This document shows positions 42,837 through 52,830 of a DNA stretch of 64,000 nt, piece after piece. A model generated the notes under the pieces. That model made no database searches, was not told the origin of the DNA, and saw only the letters and a program-made list of their open reading frames with translations. Position 1 is the stretch's first letter, and each line of letters starts with the position of its first letter. The DNA is taken from NCBI GenBank assembly GCA_003979345.1, contig RYVZ01000017.1, positions 1 through 64,000 on the forward strand, read 5' to 3'. The DNA comes from Lachnospiraceae bacterium. GTDB taxonomy: Bacteria > Bacillota > Clostridia > Lachnospirales > Lachnospiraceae. A program made the translations under genes and the position numbers.

Positions 42837-44651
42837 ATGGCCATCGACATGAATGAGCAGGCAATCTTACATATTACGGAGTCCGGCTATTGTTATGCCA
42901 GGAGCGGGCATTGCCTTGTGCTGAGACTGCGCGTGGACAGGCGGGATATGATCGACCGTGTGGAGGTCATATACGAATGTAAATATCGGTATCAGGAGAA
43001 TCAGAAACATCTTTTCATGGAAAAAAAATATGAGGACAGATTGTTTGCTTATTACGAATGCGAGATCATGCTGTCCGACTTAAGGACCGCTTATGTGTTC
43101 CGCATCTGGCAGAAAGAGGATGCATGGTACTTTTCTGAGGACGGTCTGACAAAGGAATATGATTTTTCACTCGGCTATTTTAATTTCTTCCAGCTTCCCT
43201 ACATCAATAAAGCCGACCTGCACAGGGAAGTGGAATGGATGCGGCAGGCAGTTTTTTATCAGGTATTTGTGGATCGCTTTTACAGGGGACTTGAGGAGAA
43301 AGACGAAAGTTATATCAATCTTCCGTGGGGAGGAAAGCCGCTGCCGAAAAGCTTTGCCGGCGGTGACATATTGGGAATCACGCAGAAGCTTTCCTATATC
43401 AAAGAACTTGGAGCGAATGCGCTGTACTTAACTCCGGTGTTTACCTCTATCTCCAATCACAAATATGATATCTCTGATTACTATACGGTAGACCGGCAGT
43501 TTGGGTCGAACATGGACTTAAAAGAGCTTGTCAGACAGGCGCATGCATGCGGCATGCGGATCGTCTTGGATGCAGTGTTTAATCATTGCAGCGACCGGCT
43601 TAAGCAGTTTCAGGACGTCCTGCAAAAAGGAAAAGCGTCGGCCTATTATGACTGGTTCCTGATAGACGGTGAAAAACCCGATCAGGAACAGATGAATTAT
43701 GAAGTGTTTTCTTTTTGTAATTACATGCCGAAACTCAATACTTCCAATCCGGAGGTTCAGGAATTTTTAGCGGATATTGCGGTTTACTGGATCAAAGAAT
43801 ATGATATAGACGGATGGAGACTGGATGTGTCCGACGAGGTATCCCACGATTTCTGGCGGTTGTTTCGAAAGCGCGTGAAGGCAGCAAAGCCGGATTGCAT
43901 CATCATTGGTGAGAACTGGCACAATGCTAATTCTTTTTTGCACGGGGATCAGTACGACAGCATTATGAATTATGCGTTTACCAAGGCGTGTATGGATTAC
44001 TACGCATTCGGTGCGTTTGATGCGAAGCAGTACGCATGGAAGCTGAACGAATTGCTCATGCGTAATACCGGTACCGTGAACCGCATGATGCTGAACCTTT
44101 TGGATACGCATGATACGGACCGTTTTTACTCGCTTGTCGGGAAAAATAAGGACCGGCTCTTATCCGCTCTTGCAGTCCTTTGCATGTTTGAAGGCGTGCC
44201 GTGCATTTATTACGGAACTGAGATTCCGACAGAGGGCGGATACGATCCCGATAATCGCAGATGCTTTGACTGGGATGAGAGTCATTGGGACTATGATCTG
44301 AGGCAGCAGCTCAAAAAACTGCTGGCGCTCCGTAAACAGGAGAGTATCCAGTGCGGGGAGATCCGCGCGGAGGAAGAAGGCGGATTATTCCGGTTAAGAA
44401 GATTTCCGGCAGTTGGAAATCATGGGATGAACGAAAGCAGCGGTTGCGGGGATCATGATAGGGACAGCCGGATGGACGGCGGCGCGCAGGAATGGGTTCT
44501 GTACGCGAATGAATCCGGTGCGGCACTTCCTGTTACGGTGCAGGGCGAAGTGTATGCGCAGAACCGTTTCGATGATGGTATGCTTGAGTCGGACGGATAT
44601 GTCATCATAAGAAAGAGTGTCGGACAGGATGTCAGGAAAGCACAGACTTAA
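42837..44651 (+). CDS. GH13 alpha-amylase / neopullulanase-type enzyme
   Basis: 604 aa. An N-terminal beta domain (residues 1-120) precedes the barrel, as in cyclomaltodextrinase/neopullulanase enzymes. GH13 regions: LDAVFNHC, GWRLDVSDE (nucleophile Asp), IIGENWH (acid/base Glu) and LLDTHDTDR (third Asp). No signal peptide is seen, so it likely acts in the cytoplasm on imported maltodextrins. Near residue 528 a Gly/Asp/Ser/Arg-rich insert (ESSGCGDHDRDSRMDGG) interrupts the C-terminal beta domain. Start at ATG 42837 by GAGAGG; ATG 42849 is possible. Confidence 0.92.
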   Translation: MAIDMNEQAILHITESGYCYARSGHCLVLRLRVDRRDMIDRVEVIYECKYRYQENQKHLFMEKKYEDRLFAYYECEIMLSDLRTAYVFRIWQKEDAWYFSEDGLTKEYDFSLGYFNFFQLPYINKADLHREVEWMRQAVFYQVFVDRFYRGLEEKDESYINLPWGGKPLPKSFAGGDILGITQKLSYIKELGANALYLTPVFTSISNHKYDISDYYTVDRQFGSNMDLKELVRQAHACGMRIVLDAVFNHCSDRLKQFQDVLQKGKASAYYDWFLIDGEKPDQEQMNYEVFSFCNYMPKLNTSNPEVQEFLADIAVYWIKEYDIDGWRLDVSDEVSHDFWRLFRKRVKAAKPDCIIIGENWHNANSFLHGDQYDSIMNYAFTKACMDYYAFGAFDAKQYAWKLNELLMRNTGTVNRMMLNLLDTHDTDRFYSLVGKNKDRLLSALAVLCMFEGVPCIYYGTEIPTEGGYDPDNRRCFDWDESHWDYDLRQQLKKLLALRKQESIQCGEIRAEEEGGLFRLRRFPAVGNHGMNESSGCGDHDRDSRMDGGAQEWVLYANESGAALPVTVQGEVYAQNRFDDGMLESDGYVIIRKSVGQDVRKAQT

Positions 44652-44753
44652 ACATGGTATGTAACGGCATCACAGGATGATCTGCAGTAACATGGACAAC
44701 AGGAAAGATGATGGATAACGAGCATTTTGATTAGGCAGGAGGGACGAAATCAT

Positions 44754-46265
44754 ATGAGAAGAAAAAGATACAGATTTCTTGCAGCGCTGTTGTGCGTCGG
44801 TCTGCTTGCAGGCTGCGGCGGAAATGACGGCGCAGGAGGCGACGGGAATCAGGGCAGCGGGACGCAGGACGGACAGAACACGCAGACGGACGGAAGTGCG
44901 GGTCCTGATCTGAGTAATATTTATTCTGGCGAGCTGGAACAGAATGTGACGATCCGCGTGCTTGAGAACGATACGGCGATCGAGCAGGGATATTTTCAGG
45001 AACTGATCGATGCGTTCAATGCGGCATACGCCGAATACGGTATCGTTGCGGTGGATGCCAACATGGACCAGTACAGCAACTTAGCGGACGACGGCCCTTA
45101 CGGATACGGTCCGGACGTACTGTATCAGGCAAACGATGTATTGATGAAATATGTGGACGGTAAGCATATTTATCCGATTCCGGTGCAGAACTTAGAGTGC
45201 TATGCACAGATACCGGAGCGCGCATGGGAAGCATACCGCAGGGAGATCGACGGCATAACTTATCATATGGCGGTGCCGGTAAACGTGCAGACCGGAATGC
45301 TGTACTACCGCAAGGATCTGCTGCCGGAGGATTGGGAAACCGCATGGGACGATAATGCAAACGGCATTCCGGATATGGTGGAAAATTGGAACGATATGTA
45401 CAGATTTTCGCAGCAGCGGATGGCGGAAAACGAGGGACAGTTCGGGTATATGCGCTCCATGTATGATGTTTATTTCTCTTCGGGTTTCCTGTTTTCCTAT
45501 GGCGGCTATGTCTTCGGAAACAATAATACCGATCCTTCCGACATTGGTTTTTCAGCAGGAGATTCGTGGAAGGGGGCGTCGGTCCTCTTACAGCAGTCCG
45601 AGCTGATGAACGAGGGCTGTATCGATGATACGATCACGGTGAATGCATACAGCAAACTGGCGGACGGAACGTATTTTGCCACTATGACGACACCGGATGT
45701 GTATACGCTGTTCTTAAAAGAGCTGATCCTTGTATATAAGGCGCAGGGGATGGACGACGAAGCCGCGAGAGCGCTTGCGGAAGAGAACCTTGTGATGACG
45801 CAGGTGCCGATGCTTCCTGCAAGTGCCGATTTAAGCGAGGAAGATCCGGAGCTGATTCCGCATAAGACGATGGGCGGCGTGAACGGTTACGCGATCAGCG
45901 CTTATACGAAAGCGCCGAATGCCTGCCTTGCGTTTGTGGAATTTGCGACAAGCTATGACATGGTCATGAGAAGATGTGAGCTTTTGGGAATTGCGCCCGC
46001 AAGAAGCGATGTCGCACAGAATCGCGGCGGCACATCGGAGCTGATCTACCAGAGGCTGGAAGAGGGAAATGTGGTGCTCATGCCGTCCGTTACCGAGGTC
46101 GATCAGATTTGGACGCCGGCTCAGTCGTTCTTCTCCGATCTGGCAAAAGACGCGTTCCGCGAGCCGGGCGAAAAGAAATATGATGATCCCGAGAAGATAC
46201 AAAACGGGCTTGCACAGGTTGACCAGCAGATTCACGACGCGATCTTTACGCTATCGGGACAGTAA
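44754..46265 (+). CDS. Extracellular maltodextrin-binding lipoprotein
   Basis: 503 aa from ATG 44754 with GGAGGGA upstream. Signal peptide with lipobox LAGC (LCVGLLAGCGG), then a Gly/Asn/Gln-rich spacer and a family 1 solute-binding fold (TIRVLENDTAIEQGYFQELIDAFN ... MAVPVNVQTGMLYYRKDLLPEDWE ... KTMGGVNGYAISAYTKAPNACLAFVEFA). It would deliver malto-oligosaccharides to the two permeases that follow. The ATPase is not encoded here and is probably a shared MsmK-type protein. Confidence 0.88.
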   Translation: MRRKRYRFLAALLCVGLLAGCGGNDGAGGDGNQGSGTQDGQNTQTDGSAGPDLSNIYSGELEQNVTIRVLENDTAIEQGYFQELIDAFNAAYAEYGIVAVDANMDQYSNLADDGPYGYGPDVLYQANDVLMKYVDGKHIYPIPVQNLECYAQIPERAWEAYRREIDGITYHMAVPVNVQTGMLYYRKDLLPEDWETAWDDNANGIPDMVENWNDMYRFSQQRMAENEGQFGYMRSMYDVYFSSGFLFSYGGYVFGNNNTDPSDIGFSAGDSWKGASVLLQQSELMNEGCIDDTITVNAYSKLADGTYFATMTTPDVYTLFLKELILVYKAQGMDDEAARALAEENLVMTQVPMLPASADLSEEDPELIPHKTMGGVNGYAISAYTKAPNACLAFVEFATSYDMVMRRCELLGIAPARSDVAQNRGGTSELIYQRLEEGNVVLMPSVTEVDQIWTPAQSFFSDLAKDAFREPGEKKYDDPEKIQNGLAQVDQQIHDAIFTLSGQ

Positions 46266-46323
46266 ATGATACACAGTATATATAAATCTCATCCGGAAAG
46301 ACAGGATATGAGGAGGGGTTTCT

Positions 46324-47700
46324 TTGAAAATCAGAAAAAAGAAAAGAGGATCGGACGAACGCAATTCGTTTCCCAAAAAGAAAAAGCCGCAATCCGAAAG
46401 TCTGCGCATGATAGTGAAAAACGGGAATAAACAAGTTCGGGCGAGTATGTGCCTGATGGGGTTAGGTCAGCTTCTGTATAAACAGATCGGTAAGGGTATT
46501 TTGTATTTATGTGTGCTCGCACTGGCGGTATTCTATTTTGTAAAAAGAGGATTCGCTGATATTGCAGGTCTGTTTACTTTGGGAACGAGGGAAGCCGATA
46601 CATGGCTCGGCATTGAGGGAGACAATTCGGTCGTCATGCTGTTAATGGGTATTCTATCAGTGATTGCCGCAACTTGTTTTATCCTATGCTACATTGCCAA
46701 TATCAAGGATGCATACGAGACGCAGAAGCGCGCAGAGAGGGGCATAGCGCCTGCAACATTCCGGGAGGACTTACAGCAGTTTCTGGACAGAAAATTTTAT
46801 AAGACCGTTTTGTTCCTGCCGATTTTGGGCGTCTGCGTGTTCAACATCCTCCCGATCATCTTTATGATCGCGATCGCGTTTACTAATTACGGCGGGACGA
46901 TCGTGCCGCCGAAGCTGGTCGACTGGGTCGGGTTCAATAATTTTGTGAAACTGGCGACACTTTCGCAGTTTTCACCGACGTTTCTGAAAATATTGAATTG
47001 GAACATCATATGGGCAGTCATTTCCACGGCATTGAACTATTTTGCGGGATTGGGACTTGCGCTTTTGTTAAACAAGGAATGTGTCAAGGGAAAGGCGCTT
47101 TGGCGCGCTTTCCCGGTGCTTGCCTATGCGGTTCCGGGATTTATCACACTGCTCGGTTTCAAATTTATGTTCTCCTATGGCGGACCGATCAATCAGATCA
47201 TTACCGGTATGGGGAACAAGGCGGTCGGATTCCTGGATATCGACGCAAAATGGATCGCGCGTATCATCGGTCTTTTAGTTAATGCATGGATCAGCGTGCC
47301 TTCGATCATGCTGCTGGCGACCGGTCTGTTGTCAAACCGTGATGCGAGCCAGATGGAGTCGGCGAAAATAGACGGTGCGAATGCATTTCAGCAGTTTCGG
47401 CATATCACGCTGCCGTTCGTACTGTTTTCGACCACGCCGGTCCTGATCTCGCAGTTTATTGGTAATTTCAATAACTTCGGTATCTTTTTCTTCCTAAGGG
47501 GCGGGTTATACATAGACGGTTATTTTTTGGCAAGCGATACCGATCTGCTCATCAACTGGCTGTATAACCTGTCCATCAATAATAACTATTACAATATCGG
47601 CGCAACGATAAGTTTGGTCATCTTTGTGATCACGTCGCTGATTTCCCTTTCCATCTATACAGGAAGTGCATCTTACAGAGAGGAGGATACGTTCCGATGA
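46324..47700 (+). CDS. malF: Maltodextrin ABC permease, MalF-like
   Basis: 458 aa from TTG 46324, seven bases after AGGAGG; no ATG is available near the start. A basic N-terminus is followed by eight or so helices; the binding-protein-dependent permease motif is ESAKIDGANAFQQFRHITLP (EAA loop). Overlaps malG by four bases. Forms the translocation pore with the next gene product. Confidence 0.92.
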   Translation: MKIRKKKRGSDERNSFPKKKKPQSESLRMIVKNGNKQVRASMCLMGLGQLLYKQIGKGILYLCVLALAVFYFVKRGFADIAGLFTLGTREADTWLGIEGDNSVVMLLMGILSVIAATCFILCYIANIKDAYETQKRAERGIAPATFREDLQQFLDRKFYKTVLFLPILGVCVFNILPIIFMIAIAFTNYGGTIVPPKLVDWVGFNNFVKLATLSQFSPTFLKILNWNIIWAVISTALNYFAGLGLALLLNKECVKGKALWRAFPVLAYAVPGFITLLGFKFMFSYGGPINQIITGMGNKAVGFLDIDAKWIARIIGLLVNAWISVPSIMLLATGLLSNRDASQMESAKIDGANAFQQFRHITLPFVLFSTTPVLISQFIGNFNNFGIFFFLRGGLYIDGYFLASDTDLLINWLYNLSINNNYYNIGATISLVIFVITSLISLSIYTGSASYREEDTFR

Positions 47701-48533
47701 AAAGCAGGAAGAAATTAAGGGTCATGGATTCGGTCGTCACGCATGTGATACTGGTTGCAGTATGCTTTATCTTTTTGTTTCCGTGTCTCTGGCTGATCCT
47801 GGCGTCGTTTAGCAAATCGGGCTCGATCTACTCCTTTGACGGCTTTTTCCCAAGCGAGTACAGTCTTGATACGTTCCGGATGCTGTTTACGGACACGGAA
47901 ATGTATAACTATCCGAGGTGGTTCCGCAATACGCTCTTTATTGCGACGATGAGCTGCCTGATCGGAACGTTTTTAGTCATACTGACCGCTTATACGATGT
48001 CGCGCTTCAAGTTCCGCGGCAGAAAGGCTATCATGAAGACGACGCTCGTGCTTGGCATGTTCCCGTCCTTTATGGGAATGATCGCCGTTTACATCATTAT
48101 GACGCAGTTTGGGCTGATCAATAAGATGTGGGGACTGATCCTGATCTACAGTTCGGGCGCGCCGATGGGATATCTGACTCAGAAAGGCTTTTTTGACACG
48201 ATACCGGGGTCCATCGACGAAGCCGCGCGCATTGACGGCGCGACAAACTTTCAGGTATTCTTAAAAATCAATCTGCCGATCTCAATGCCGATCATTGTTT
48301 ATACGGCGCTCACAAGCTTTGTGTTTCCGTGGAGCGATTTCATTCTGCCGAAGCTGCTGCTCAAGGAAAAAGATCTTTACACGGTGGCAGTCGGATTGAT
48401 GAGCCTTGGAGAGACGGAATTTGCGAGGTTTGCGGCGGGCTCCGTGTTCATTGCGGTGCCGATCGTCATTCTCTATTTCTGCCTGATGCGTTTCCTCGTG
48501 GACGGCATGACGGCGGGCGCGGTGAAGGGATAA
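47697..48533 (+). CDS. malG: Maltodextrin ABC permease, MalG-like
   Basis: 278 aa, starting within an ATGA overlap with malF. Six membrane helices; EAA loop DEAARIDGATNFQVFLKINLP. The C-terminus ends DGMTAGAVKG, typical of MalG. The last codons and stop lie inside the first unit of a 38-bp tandem repeat. Confidence 0.94.
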   Translation: MKSRKKLRVMDSVVTHVILVAVCFIFLFPCLWLILASFSKSGSIYSFDGFFPSEYSLDTFRMLFTDTEMYNYPRWFRNTLFIATMSCLIGTFLVILTAYTMSRFKFRGRKAIMKTTLVLGMFPSFMGMIAVYIIMTQFGLINKMWGLILIYSSGAPMGYLTQKGFFDTIPGSIDEAARIDGATNFQVFLKINLPISMPIIVYTALTSFVFPWSDFILPKLLLKEKDLYTVAVGLMSLGETEFARFAAGSVFIAVPIVILYFCLMRFLVDGMTAGAVKG

Positions 48534-48634
48534 GCGAAAGGGATACCTGCGTTAGCCGGGTGAAGGGATAAGCGAAAGGAATACCTGCGTTAGCCGGGTG
48601 GAAGGATAAGCGGGGGAATGCCCTGCTTTGGCTG
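48521..48634 (+). repeat. 38-bp tandem repeat spanning the malG stop codon
   Basis: Units start at 48521, 48559 and 48597, each opening GGTGAAGGGATAAGCG or a close variant. The first two differ at one base; the third has diverged. The stop codon of malG is in unit 1, so slippage did not alter the protein. Confidence 0.92.
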
Positions 48635-48708
48635 CGGTGACAGAGTAAACGGATGCAACTTGTCGGTCAGGCGTGTCAACGGAATCAATGTTACTGTGAA
48701 TGGAAAGA

Positions 48709-48753
48709 TGATCCGATACGGATGGAAGAAGCCGCCCGTACCGGATCATTTTA
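48709..48753 (+). terminator. Terminator of the maltodextrin operon
   Basis: TGATCCGATACGG and CCGTACCGGATCA form a 13-base stem with one mismatch, followed by TTTTA. Confidence 0.75.
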
Positions 48754-48824
48754 TGATATTGCACAAGTCTTTTCATGAAATCAAAGGTGTTAAACAGCGA
48801 AATCAAAATCTTTTATGGGAGGTC

Positions 48825-48854
48825 TTGATTCTGCGCGGTCACTTATACTATAAT
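48825..48854 (+). promoter_or_regulatory. Promoter of apt
   Basis: TTGATT at 48825-48830, 18 bases, TATAAT at 48849-48854, about 70 bases before the start codon. Confidence 0.75.
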
Positions 48855-48925
48855 AGTTATACTTGTTTCTAAAATAAAAGTCCGTGCGGCGGCACGCAGG
48901 GCTGATCATGAATGGGGGCAGCACA

Positions 48926-49450
48926 ATGAAGAAGCTGGAAGAATATGTGGTAAGTATTCCTGATTTCCCGGAGGAAGGAATCATATTTCGTGATGTGACA
49001 AGCGTACTGCAGGATGCAGAAGGGCTGCAGCTTGCAATCGATACGATGCAGGATCTGGTAAAGGATCTGGAATTTGATGCGGTGGTCGGCGCAGAGTCCC
49101 GCGGTTTTATTTTTGGTACACCAATTGCCTATAATAAGAAAAAACCGTTTATTTTGATCCGCAAAAAGGGTAAACTTCCCAGAGAGACGGTTTCCATCGA
49201 CTATGAGCTTGAGTACGGGACGGCGACGATCGAGATGCACAAGGACTCTATTCAGAAAGGGCAGAAAGTGTTGATCGTGGATGATCTGATTGCGACAGGC
49301 GGTACGACGGAGGCGATGATCAAGCTTGTGGAGCAGCTTGGCGGCGAGGTGGTCGGGATCGTCGTGCTGATGGAGCTTGCAGGGCTCAAGGGCAGGGAGC
49401 GTCTTGCCGGATATCGTTTAGACTCCGCGATCCGGTATGAAGGCAAATGA
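48926..49450 (+). CDS. apt: Adenine phosphoribosyltransferase
   Basis: 174 aa from ATG 48926 (MKKLEEYVVSIPDFPEEGI) with GGGGG seven bases upstream; ATG 48908 in frame is less likely. PRPP loop VLIVDDLIATGGTT and the ESRGFIFG motif are intact. It salvages adenine to AMP. The family length matches. The relA gene downstream is a common clostridial neighbour. Confidence 0.96.
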   Translation: MKKLEEYVVSIPDFPEEGIIFRDVTSVLQDAEGLQLAIDTMQDLVKDLEFDAVVGAESRGFIFGTPIAYNKKKPFILIRKKGKLPRETVSIDYELEYGTATIEMHKDSIQKGQKVLIVDDLIATGGTTEAMIKLVEQLGGEVVGIVVLMELAGLKGRERLAGYRLDSAIRYEGK

Positions 49451-49496
49451 GTTTCCTTTAGGAAACTCATTCAAAGGAATGTTTCACATTCCTTTT
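49449..49496 (+). terminator. Two hairpins after apt
   Basis: GAGTTTCC-TTTA-GGAAACTC at 49449-49468 overlaps the stop codon; AAAGGAATG-TTTCA-CATTCCTTT at 49473-49495 is followed by a short T-run. The second could terminate; together they may limit read-through into relA. Confidence 0.6.
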
Positions 49497-49654
49497 GGAA
49501 CGCGAAGCATTCTTTTAGAATACTGGCATTCTTTTAGAGTGTTTATCGTCTTTTCGGGATTTTGACAGTCAATACATTCAGAGATTTTTCTCATGCAGGA
49601 CTTTGCCGCGAGGTTGGCGGCATCATTCATGGTTAATGACAGCAGGTGGTGAGA

Positions 49655-52033
49655 ATGACGGAAGAAAACAAGCAGGCAGTACAGCAAAGTGAAGATTTGG
49701 TCCGCGTCGGAACCGTTTCGTTGGAAGGATACGCCGACATGGAGAAGAAACCGGAACTGGTGATCGACGACGGGCGTATCGAGGCGATACGGGAGTTTCA
49801 GAGCCCGGAGGAACTTTACCAGAATCTTCTTGTGCGCATTCAGAAGTATCACCCGACGACGGATTGTTCGATGATCGAACACGCCTATCAGCTTGCTTAT
49901 GAGGCGCATAAAGACCAGGTGCGGAAGTCAGGGGAGCCTTATATCATTCATCCGCTCTGTGTGGCGATCATTCTTGCCGATCTGGAAATGGATAAGGAGA
50001 CGATCGCGGCAGGACTTCTGCACGACGTGATAGAAGATACGAATTACACCTATGAAGACATCCAGCGGGAATTCGGAGACGATGTGGCGCTGCTTGTTGA
50101 CGGTGTGACAAAGCTTGATAAACTTAAATATAAGGGTGGCAGCGGAGATAAACTGGACCTGCAGGTGGAAAATCTGCGGAAGATGTTTCTTGCGATGGCA
50201 AAGGATATCCGCGTCATCATCATCAAGCTTGCCGACCGGCTTCACAATATGCGCACACTCGAATACCAGAGGCCGGACAGACAGCAGGCGATCGCGCGCG
50301 AGACACTTGATATTTATGCGCCGATCGCACAGCGGCTTGGTATTTCAAAATTGAAGGTTGAATTGGACGATCTTTCTCTTAAGTATCTGGAACCGGACAT
50401 TTACTATGATCTGGTAGACAAAATTGCGATCCGCAAGAATGTGCGGGAAAAATATATTCAGACGATCGTTGATGAAGTCAGCGAGCATATCCGCAACGCC
50501 GGGATCAAAGCGCAGATTGACGGGCGTGTCAAACATTTTTTCAGTATTTATAAAAAAATGAAAAATCAGAATAAAACGATCGATCAGATTTATGATCTGT
50601 TTGCGGTCAGGATCATTGTGGATACGGTGAAGGATTGTTATGCCGCGCTTGGCGTCATTCATGAAATGTATAAGCCGATACCGGGGCGTTTTAAGGATTA
50701 TATCGCAGTGCCGAAGGGAAATATGTATCAGTCGCTCCACACGACGCTGATCGGAAAAAACGCGACACCGTTTGAAATACAGATCCGCACTTTTGAGATG
50801 CATAAAGCGGCGGAATACGGCATCGCGGCGCATTGGAAATATAAGGTCGCTTCAGACGGTAAGAAGATCGACGATTCCGAGCAGGAAAAGCTGACATGGC
50901 TCAGGCAGATTTTGGAATGGCAGCGCGATATGTCGGACAATAAGGAATTTATCAATCTGTTAAAAAGCGACCTTGATCTTTTTTCGGATAATGTATACTG
51001 TTTTACACCGTCGGGAGATGTCAAGAGCCTTCCGGCAGGTTCCACACCAATTGACTTCGCGTACTGCATCCACAGTGCGGTCGGCAATAAAATGATCGGT
51101 GCGCGCGTCAACGAACAGCTTGTGACGATCGATTATGAGTTGAAAAACGGGGACCGCGTTGAAATCTTAACATCCCAGAATTCCAAAGGACCGAGCAGGG
51201 ACTGGCTCAATATCGTAAAAAGCACGCAGGCCAAGAGTAAGATCAACCAGTGGTTCAAAAGTCAGTTAAAAGACGACAATATCATCAAAGGCAAAGAGCT
51301 CATGATGGCTTACTGCAAGCAGCGCTCCTTAAATACAAGCAATTTGATGAAGCCGGAATATATGGAGCGCATCATGCGCAAGTATGGATTTCAGGATTGG
51401 GATTCCGTGCTTGCCGCGATCGGACACGGCGGCTTAAAAGAAGGTCATATTGCGAACCGGATGCAGGAAATGTATGAAGCCGATCATCAGAAAACGATGA
51501 GTGATGAGGAGATCCTGAATGAGATCCGGACCAATAATGAGCAGAGCGCGTCGAGACCGCATATGCAGAGCAAGGGAAAGAGCGCGATCGTTGTCAAGGG
51601 GATCCATGATGTCGCCGTGCGGTTCTCAAAATGCTGCTCGCCGGTACCGGGTGACGAGATCGTTGGCTTTGTCACGAGAGGGCGCGGCGTATCCGTACAC
51701 AGGACGGACTGCGTAAACGTGCTGAATCTGCCTGAAATTGAACGCCAGAGGCTGATTGATGCGGAATGGCAGGGGACAGAGGCGCAGGAGGGATCGTATC
51801 TGGCGGAGATCGTGATTTACGCGACAAACCGAAGCGGATTTCTCGCCGATGTATCGCGGGCGCTGACGGAACGCAATATTGATATCCGGTCATTAAATAC
51901 GCGCACGAGCAAAACGGGCAGGGTAACGATGGAAGTATCGTTTGACGTCTCAAGCAGGGAAGAACTAAACAGGATAACCGATAAACTACGCACGATCCCG
52001 AATGTGATTGATGTGGAAAGGACAAGGTCATGA
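49655..52033 (+). CDS. relA: Bifunctional (p)ppGpp synthetase/hydrolase
   Basis: 792 aa from ATG 49655. Hydrolase HD domain with LLHDVIEDTNYTYEDI near residue 115 and RLHNMRT; synthetase domain with RIIVDTVKDCYAALGVIH and YIAVPKGNMYQSLHTTLIG; TGS domain near TPSGDVKSLPAGSTPIDFAY; and a C-terminal ACT domain (FLADVSRALTERNIDIRSLN). Both catalytic halves look intact, so this is a Rel-type enzyme that both makes and breaks the stringent-response alarmone. Confidence 0.97.
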   Translation: MTEENKQAVQQSEDLVRVGTVSLEGYADMEKKPELVIDDGRIEAIREFQSPEELYQNLLVRIQKYHPTTDCSMIEHAYQLAYEAHKDQVRKSGEPYIIHPLCVAIILADLEMDKETIAAGLLHDVIEDTNYTYEDIQREFGDDVALLVDGVTKLDKLKYKGGSGDKLDLQVENLRKMFLAMAKDIRVIIIKLADRLHNMRTLEYQRPDRQQAIARETLDIYAPIAQRLGISKLKVELDDLSLKYLEPDIYYDLVDKIAIRKNVREKYIQTIVDEVSEHIRNAGIKAQIDGRVKHFFSIYKKMKNQNKTIDQIYDLFAVRIIVDTVKDCYAALGVIHEMYKPIPGRFKDYIAVPKGNMYQSLHTTLIGKNATPFEIQIRTFEMHKAAEYGIAAHWKYKVASDGKKIDDSEQEKLTWLRQILEWQRDMSDNKEFINLLKSDLDLFSDNVYCFTPSGDVKSLPAGSTPIDFAYCIHSAVGNKMIGARVNEQLVTIDYELKNGDRVEILTSQNSKGPSRDWLNIVKSTQAKSKINQWFKSQLKDDNIIKGKELMMAYCKQRSLNTSNLMKPEYMERIMRKYGFQDWDSVLAAIGHGGLKEGHIANRMQEMYEADHQKTMSDEEILNEIRTNNEQSASRPHMQSKGKSAIVVKGIHDVAVRFSKCCSPVPGDEIVGFVTRGRGVSVHRTDCVNVLNLPEIERQRLIDAEWQGTEAQEGSYLAEIVIYATNRSGFLADVSRALTERNIDIRSLNTRTSKTGRVTMEVSFDVSSREELNRITDKLRTIPNVIDVERTRS

Positions 52034-52671
52034 CATTAAAAATAGGCAGAATGGTGATGGGCGCCGTTCAGACAAATTGCTATTTTGTATATGATGAGGA
52101 GCAGCGGGGCGCGGTGAAGGATGCGATCGTGTTTGATGCGGCTGATCAGGGTGCAACGATCTATCAGCGCCTGAAGGCAAAAGGATTCCATGTGGCGGCG
52201 ATTCTTTTGACCCATGCGCATTTTGACCATATCTGGGGCGTGCAGGAGCTGCGCGCAAAATCGGGTGCGAAGGTGTATGCCTTAGAGGAAGAGCGCCCCT
52301 TATGTGAGAGCGCGGACTTAAACGTGTCAGCCGACGCAGGAAGGGCATGCACGATCAAGCCGAACGAATATGTGAAAGACGGTCAGGAGCTGACGATCTC
52401 TGGTATGACGTGTAAAGTGATCGCGACCCCCGGACATACGGTCGGAAGCTGCTGTTATTATTTTGAGGAGGCCGGAATTTTAGTCAGCGGAGATACGCTG
52501 TTTGCGGAGTCGGTCGGAAGAAGCGACCTGCCGACGGGAAGTGCGGCAGAGCTTGTGCGCTCCGTAAAGGAAAAGCTGTTTGTGCTGCCGGAGGAGACGA
52601 AGGTATACCCGGGGCACGGTGACGTGACTTCGATTGGACACGAAAAGCAGTATAATCCGTTTTGTATGTAG
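52030..52671 (+). CDS. Metallo-beta-lactamase-fold hydrolase (glyoxalase II-like)
   Basis: 213 aa, overlapping relA by four bases. Metal motif THAHFDHIWG near residue 60, TPGHTVGS, SGDTLFAESVGRSDLP and VYPGHGDVTSIGHE. It is the short group of the glyoxalase II family found after relA in many Clostridia. Likely hydrolyses thioesters; substrate unknown. Confidence 0.92.
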   Translation: MTLKIGRMVMGAVQTNCYFVYDEEQRGAVKDAIVFDAADQGATIYQRLKAKGFHVAAILLTHAHFDHIWGVQELRAKSGAKVYALEEERPLCESADLNVSADAGRACTIKPNEYVKDGQELTISGMTCKVIATPGHTVGSCCYYFEEAGILVSGDTLFAESVGRSDLPTGSAAELVRSVKEKLFVLPEETKVYPGHGDVTSIGHEKQYNPFCM

Positions 52672-52830
52672 TAAAATAAGATCTTTGATATTTCAGACCA
52701 AAATCAAGGATCTTTGGGAAGATGAAATAGGATCGCATATGTTGTGGAAAGATGCGTATTCCGCAGACTTGTGTCGTAGTCACAAATTTTTTCGAGTGTA
52801 TAAAATTTGTACTGCTGATGGAGGAGTTGT

